9,460 nucleotides of DNA from an uncultured bacterium (GTDB lineage Bacteria; Bacteroidota; Bacteroidia; Bacteroidales; Marinifilaceae), in NCBI GenBank assembly GCA_905215395.1, contig CAJMQA010000125.1:1-9460 (forward strand), written 5' to 3'. Positions within the stretch are counted from its first letter, which is position 1. The number at the start of each line of letters is the position of its first letter. The notes beneath the pieces were generated by a model. That model saw only the letters and a list, made by a program, of their open reading frames with translations. It searched no databases and had not been told where the DNA came from. Shown in pieces: positions 6,485 through 9,460 of this stretch. The position numbers were made by a program, and so were the translations under genes.

Positions 6485-7846
6485 CTATTTAAAGCCCGGC
6501 ATTTTTTTCAGCAGAGACAACGACTTATAGGGCGGAAACTTAAAGGGAATGTCCCACCAGGTAGTTGAACGCAGGACAGAACGCCGGTTACTGAATACCA
6601 GGAAACTCTCGTATCCGTGATATCTGCCCATCCCACTTTTACCGACTCCACCGAAGGGTAAATTTCCATTGGCAATGTGCATAATCGTATCGTTGACACA
6701 TACCCCTCCTGAACTGGTCGAGGCAATCACCTGTTCTGCAATATGAATACTACCGAAATAGTAAAGGGCCAATGGTTTATCATGCGCATTGATGTAATGG
6801 ACGGCTTCTTCCAATTCAGAAAAAGTCAGAACAGGTAAGAGCGGACCGAATATCTCCTGTTGCATAATAGGATCATCAGGAGTGATATTATCCAAAACAG
6901 TTGGTGCTACATATAATTTGTCCACATCCACTTCCCCTCCGCAAATCACTTTTCCTCTCTTCATTAGTGTCAAAAGACGTACAACAGCCTCTTTGCGGAC
7001 AATTCTGGGATAATCGGGACTCTCAGCCGGATTCTCACCATAGAATTTACGGATGTAAAAGACAATCCGTTCCAGGAGTTCTGTTTTAACCTCATCATGT
7101 ACAAAAAGATAGTCGGGAGCGATACACGTCTGTCCGGCATTTAAAAATTTCCCCCAGGTAATACGCTTTGCAGCAACTTCCAGATTGGCTTCACATCCCA
7201 CAATACAAGGACTTTTCCCTCCCAATTCCAAAGTAACAGGAGTCAGTTGTTCTGCTGCAGCTTTCAACACCACCTTGCCCAACTCAGAACCTCCCGTAAA
7301 AAAAATATGATCAAAATGTTCCGCCAATAAAACCTGATTAGCTTCACGTCCCCCCTGTACGACAGTTACATATGCCGAACCAAAAATCTCTGCTATCATT
7401 TCTGAGATCACAGCCGCTACATGCGGAGCATAAGGAGAAGGTTTTAATACAACACAATTACCTGCAGCAATAGCTCCAATCAAAGGAGTCATTAACAACT
7501 GAAAAGGATAATTCCAGGGAGCAATAACCAACACTACCCCCAAAGGTTCATATACGATACGGCTCTTTGATCCCAATAAATGCAGGGGAGTAGACACCCG
7601 TTCAGGACTTGCCCATCGCCACAGATTGCGGATATGTTCATCGAGTTCCTGCAAAACAATGCTGATCTCTGTCAGATAACTTTCGTAAGCTGATTTGCGC
7701 AGATCCACCCACAACGCCGATTCAATCTTTTCCTCATAAGTCCTGATCGTTTCTTGTAAAAGTTTCAGATTTTTCATGCGGAATTCTACCTCCCTGGTTT
7801 GCCCCGTTTCATAATACATCCGCTGTATCTCAGTAATCATTTTCAT
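6485..7846 (-). CDS. Aldehyde dehydrogenase, class 3-like (NAD(P)+-dependent)
   Basis: Oxidises aldehydes to carboxylic acids with NAD(P)+. It is 453 aa, short and without the N-terminal extension of class 1/2 enzymes, which together with the C-terminal PFKFPPYKSLSLLK fits the ALDH3 (fatty/aromatic aldehyde) group. All active-site elements are present: oxyanion Asn112 in IAPWNYPF, cofactor-binding Lys135 in VLKPSP, FTGG (183-186) at the dinucleotide site, general base Glu207 in LELGGKSP, nucleophile Cys241 in NAGQTCIAPDY, and EIFGPL (331-336). Near the C-terminus NLPFGGVGKSGMGRYHG matches the family's 'PFGG...SG.G..HG' motif. The ATG at 7846 has a strong purine-rich site GGGGAGGGG 8 bp upstream. 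A second ATG two codons on is possible. It is 66 bp upstream of the sigma gene in the same direction, but that gap holds a possible sigma promoter, so it need not be part of the cassette. Natural substrate not determinable. Confidence 0.95.
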   Translation of the reverse strand: MKMITEIQRMYYETGQTREVEFRMKNLKLLQETIRTYEEKIESALWVDLRKSAYESYLTEISIVLQELDEHIRNLWRWASPERVSTPLHLLGSKSRIVYEPLGVVLVIAPWNYPFQLLMTPLIGAIAAGNCVVLKPSPYAPHVAAVISEMIAEIFGSAYVTVVQGGREANQVLLAEHFDHIFFTGGSELGKVVLKAAAEQLTPVTLELGGKSPCIVGCEANLEVAAKRITWGKFLNAGQTCIAPDYLFVHDEVKTELLERIVFYIRKFYGENPAESPDYPRIVRKEAVVRLLTLMKRGKVICGGEVDVDKLYVAPTVLDNITPDDPIMQQEIFGPLLPVLTFSELEEAVHYINAHDKPLALYYFGSIHIAEQVIASTSSGGVCVNDTIMHIANGNLPFGGVGKSGMGRYHGYESFLVFSNRRSVLRSTTWWDIPFKFPPYKSLSLLKKMPGFK

Positions 7847-7854
7847 AGCTTTTT

Positions 7855-7863
7855 CCCCTCCCC
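7855..7863 (-). promoter_or_regulatory. Ribosome binding site of the aldehyde dehydrogenase gene
   Basis: GGGGAGGGG on the minus strand lies 8 bp before the ATG at 7846. It is much more purine-rich than the start regions of SusC, SusD or the MATE gene, which have no clear Shine-Dalgarno sequence, and it supports the chosen start. Confidence 0.5.
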
Positions 7864-7913
7864 GATAAAGTTTCTAAATATAGTAAATATCCGTAGATAA
7901 AAACGATTTGACA

Positions 7914-7921
7914 CAAATTTA
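7914..7921 (-). promoter_or_regulatory. Possible -7 box of the aldehyde dehydrogenase gene
   Basis: TAAATTTG on the minus strand fits TAnnTTTG and would give a leader of about 60 nt before the ATG at 7846. No -33 box is evident. It sits in the 180-bp divergent region, about 70 bp from the possible MATE promoter box on the other strand. Confidence 0.36.
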
Positions 7922-7991
7922 TTATTTTTAAACCAAGAGGAGAGGCCGGAGTTTAGGACAGGACAAATGTATATCGTTATGTTTATTTTAT

Positions 7992-7999
7992 TATTTTTG
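7992..7999 (+). promoter_or_regulatory. Possible -7 box of the MATE transporter gene
   Basis: TATTTTTG fits TAnnTTTG and lies 27 bp before the TTG start, giving a short leader of about 20 nt. A -33 TTTG at the right spacing is not seen. The short leader agrees with the upstream TTG start rather than the internal ATG at 8105. Confidence 0.42.
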
Positions 8000-8026
8000 C
8001 GTGCTTAAAGGTCTAAAAATAAAACA

Positions 8027-9361
8027 TTGGTCAGTCAATTTCCTGAAAATATAACCGACTCGCAAGGAATTCAAAAACTATTCCGGAATTATGCATATCC
8101 GGCCATGATCAACATGGTGGTAATGGCCTTGTATAATATTGTCGACCGGATATTTATCAGCCACGGAGCCGGTGCTCTTGCCATCTGCGGCCTGGCATTG
8201 ACCTTACCTTACGTCTCTCTGTTAGGAACAGTAGGCACTCTGACCGGCGTCGGAGGTGCCGCAAGAATTTCTGCCGCCATCTCCCTGAACAATGGACGGC
8301 TGGCCTGCCGCATCCTGGGAAACGCAACCCTGTTGAATCTGATTTTATCGCTGATTCTGATTGTACTCTCTTTGTGTTATCTCGATCCTATACTCATGGC
8401 ATTCGGAGGTAGCGAACAAACCATTCCCTATGCCAATAAATACCTTTGTATTGTCATTCCGGGAAGCCTGCTGACCAATCTGAATTTCACCTATTGCAAC
8501 GCCATACGGGCATCCGGATTTCCCAAAAAATCAATGATGATCATATTAACCGGTGTCATCACCAATATCATACTTGATCCCGTATTCATTTTCGGCTTCG
8601 GAATGGGCATAGAGGGTGCAGCTATTGCAACGGTTTTGTCCATGTGTATCAGTTCTGTACTTATCATTCTGCATTTCCGGAGCAAGCAAAATACCTTAAG
8701 GTTGAAACCTTTATGTTTCAAACCTCAATTATTGATACTAATCAGTATTATCGGAGTCGGAATGGCTGCATTTATCATGAATATTACCACAGGCATGGTC
8801 AATATCATCATGAACCGCTATCTGGAAAACTACGGAGGTGATTTCGCCATTGGAGCTTACGGAATCATCAGCAGCTACTCCATATTGGTCTCCATGTTGC
8901 TCATGGGGATCTGTCAGGGAATGCAACCGATCATCAGTTATAATTACGGAAGCGGCCACCACTATCTGGCCAAATATACCCTCCGGACGGCTATATATAC
9001 AGGAAGCCTGATTGCCTGCCTTGGTTTTATCCTTGGAGAAATATTTGCTCCCTGGCTGGTAGCAGCCTTTACTTCCGACCAGACTCTGTTGCAACTAAGC
9101 GAAAAAGGCTTGCGTCTGACTTTCTTAGCCATGCCATTAATCGGATTCCAAATTATTGTCACCAGTTATTTTCAATCTATCCGCCAGGCTCCCAAAGCCA
9201 TAGCCATGAATATCTCCCGGCAATTTATATTCCTGATTCCGGCACTTGGAATTTTTTCGCGCCACTGGGGACTTACCGGTATCTGGCTGGCCATTCCTTT
9301 CGCTGACCTGATGGCAACCCTTATGGCATTTTTCTTCGTCCGCCACCAGCTTAAATCCTAG
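8027..9361 (+). CDS. MATE-family multidrug/cation efflux transporter (MepA-like), TTG start
   Basis: Inner-membrane antiporter expected to export drugs or other organic cations in exchange for Na+ or H+. It is 444 aa with about 12 hydrophobic segments in two halves, the usual size. Recognisable family motifs are YPAMINMVVMALYNIVDRIFI (about 24-44, TM1), NAIRASGFPKKSM (158-170), NIILDPVFIFGFGMGIEGAA (180-199) and, in the second half, GICQGMQPIISYNYGSG (304-320). The YNIVDRIFIS wording is typical of the MepA-like branch. The frame is closed upstream by TAA at 8006-8008 and the only standard start before TM1 is TTG at 8027. The first ATG (8105) lies inside TM1 and would remove its start. It is divergent from the aldehyde dehydrogenase, with a 180-bp shared upstream region. 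Nothing suggests a link to the SusCD cassette. Actual substrates cannot be predicted from sequence. Confidence 0.94.
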   Translation: MVSQFPENITDSQGIQKLFRNYAYPAMINMVVMALYNIVDRIFISHGAGALAICGLALTLPYVSLLGTVGTLTGVGGAARISAAISLNNGRLACRILGNATLLNLILSLILIVLSLCYLDPILMAFGGSEQTIPYANKYLCIVIPGSLLTNLNFTYCNAIRASGFPKKSMMIILTGVITNIILDPVFIFGFGMGIEGAAIATVLSMCISSVLIILHFRSKQNTLRLKPLCFKPQLLILISIIGVGMAAFIMNITTGMVNIIMNRYLENYGGDFAIGAYGIISSYSILVSMLLMGICQGMQPIISYNYGSGHHYLAKYTLRTAIYTGSLIACLGFILGEIFAPWLVAAFTSDQTLLQLSEKGLRLTFLAMPLIGFQIIVTSYFQSIRQAPKAIAMNISRQFIFLIPALGIFSRHWGLTGIWLAIPFADLMATLMAFFFVRHQLKS

Positions 9362-9388
9362 GATTAAATCGGGAATATTCAGCGTTTC

Positions 9389-9454
9389 GGAGTTTAGTGT
9401 CTTTCGAACGGGTTCCCGTCTACGGTTTTGTATGCCTGCCGTTCACTGACCTCC
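9389..9454 (+). other. Foldable branched element after the MATE gene (possible structured RNA)
   Basis: Non-coding tail of the window. GGAGTTTAGTG (9389-9399) can pair with CACTGACCTCC (9444-9454): 10 of 11 positions on the plus strand, counting one G-U pair, against 9 of 11 on the minus strand. Nested inside are ACGGG/CCCGT (9408-9412 with 9415-9419, realistically a 4-bp stem with a GTTC loop) and ACGG/CCGT (9422-9425 with 9439-9442). Together they suggest a three-way junction. I do not recognise a known riboswitch or RNA family, no T-run follows before the window ends, and a long stem of this quality can arise by chance in 100 bp. Confidence 0.22.
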
Positions 9455-9460
9455 TATACT

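Noticed and set aside
9354..9365. Palindrome AATCCTAGGATT over the MATE stop codon as a terminator.
   Set aside because: AT-rich arms, no loop space and no following T-run; it does not look like an intrinsic terminator.
7947..9397. The 10-mer CGGAGTTTAG occurs on both sides of the MATE gene (7947-7956 and 9388-9397), suggesting direct repeats of an inserted element.
   Set aside because: Dozens of 10-mer pairs are expected by chance in a window of this size, the match does not extend, and no transposase or integrase is present.

Overview
The window looks like a piece of a Bacteroidales chromosome. It carries a SusC/SusD pair, a Bacteroidetes-type FecR anti-sigma factor and ECF sigma factor, start regions mostly without a Shine-Dalgarno sequence, and several matches to the Bacteroidetes -7 promoter box (TAnnTTTG). 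The genus cannot be fixed from the sequence. A gut member such as an Odoribacter/Butyricimonas/Bacteroides relative is a guess from protein style and moderate GC.

Layout. Positions 1-6418 on the minus strand hold a four-gene nutrient-uptake and signalling cassette, read from right to left. It begins with an ECF sigma factor with a GTG start (6418-5849). A FecR-type transmembrane anti-sigma factor follows (5715-4534), then a SusC/RagA TonB-dependent transporter with an N-terminal STN signalling domain (4518-1192). The last gene is a SusD/RagB surface lipoprotein that runs off the left edge (1180 to below 1). FecR, SusC and SusD are separated by only 15 and 11 bp and are probably one transcript. 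Sigma and FecR are separated by 133 bp, which holds a perfect 14-bp palindrome and a possible second promoter. Upstream on the same strand lies a class-3-type aldehyde dehydrogenase (7846-6485). A MATE-family efflux transporter is divergent from it on the plus strand (8027-9361, TTG start). The last 99 bp are non-coding as far as can be seen but can fold into a branched structure.

How the genes work together. In the known FecIRA / Bacteroidetes ECF scheme, substrate capture by SusD-SusC moves the periplasmic STN domain of SusC. STN contacts the C-terminal domain of FecR, and FecR then releases or activates the sigma factor, which turns on the transporter genes. All parts are present here. No glycoside hydrolase, sulfatase or peptidase is visible, so the substrate cannot be inferred. 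The aldehyde dehydrogenase and the MATE pump show no evident link to the cassette.

I found no tRNA, rRNA, CRISPR array, insertion sequence or integrase. No wholly new protein system is evident. The items most worth a second look are the palindrome between sigma and FecR, the foldable tail after the MATE gene, and a strong strand-biased excess of the hexamer TTCCGG.
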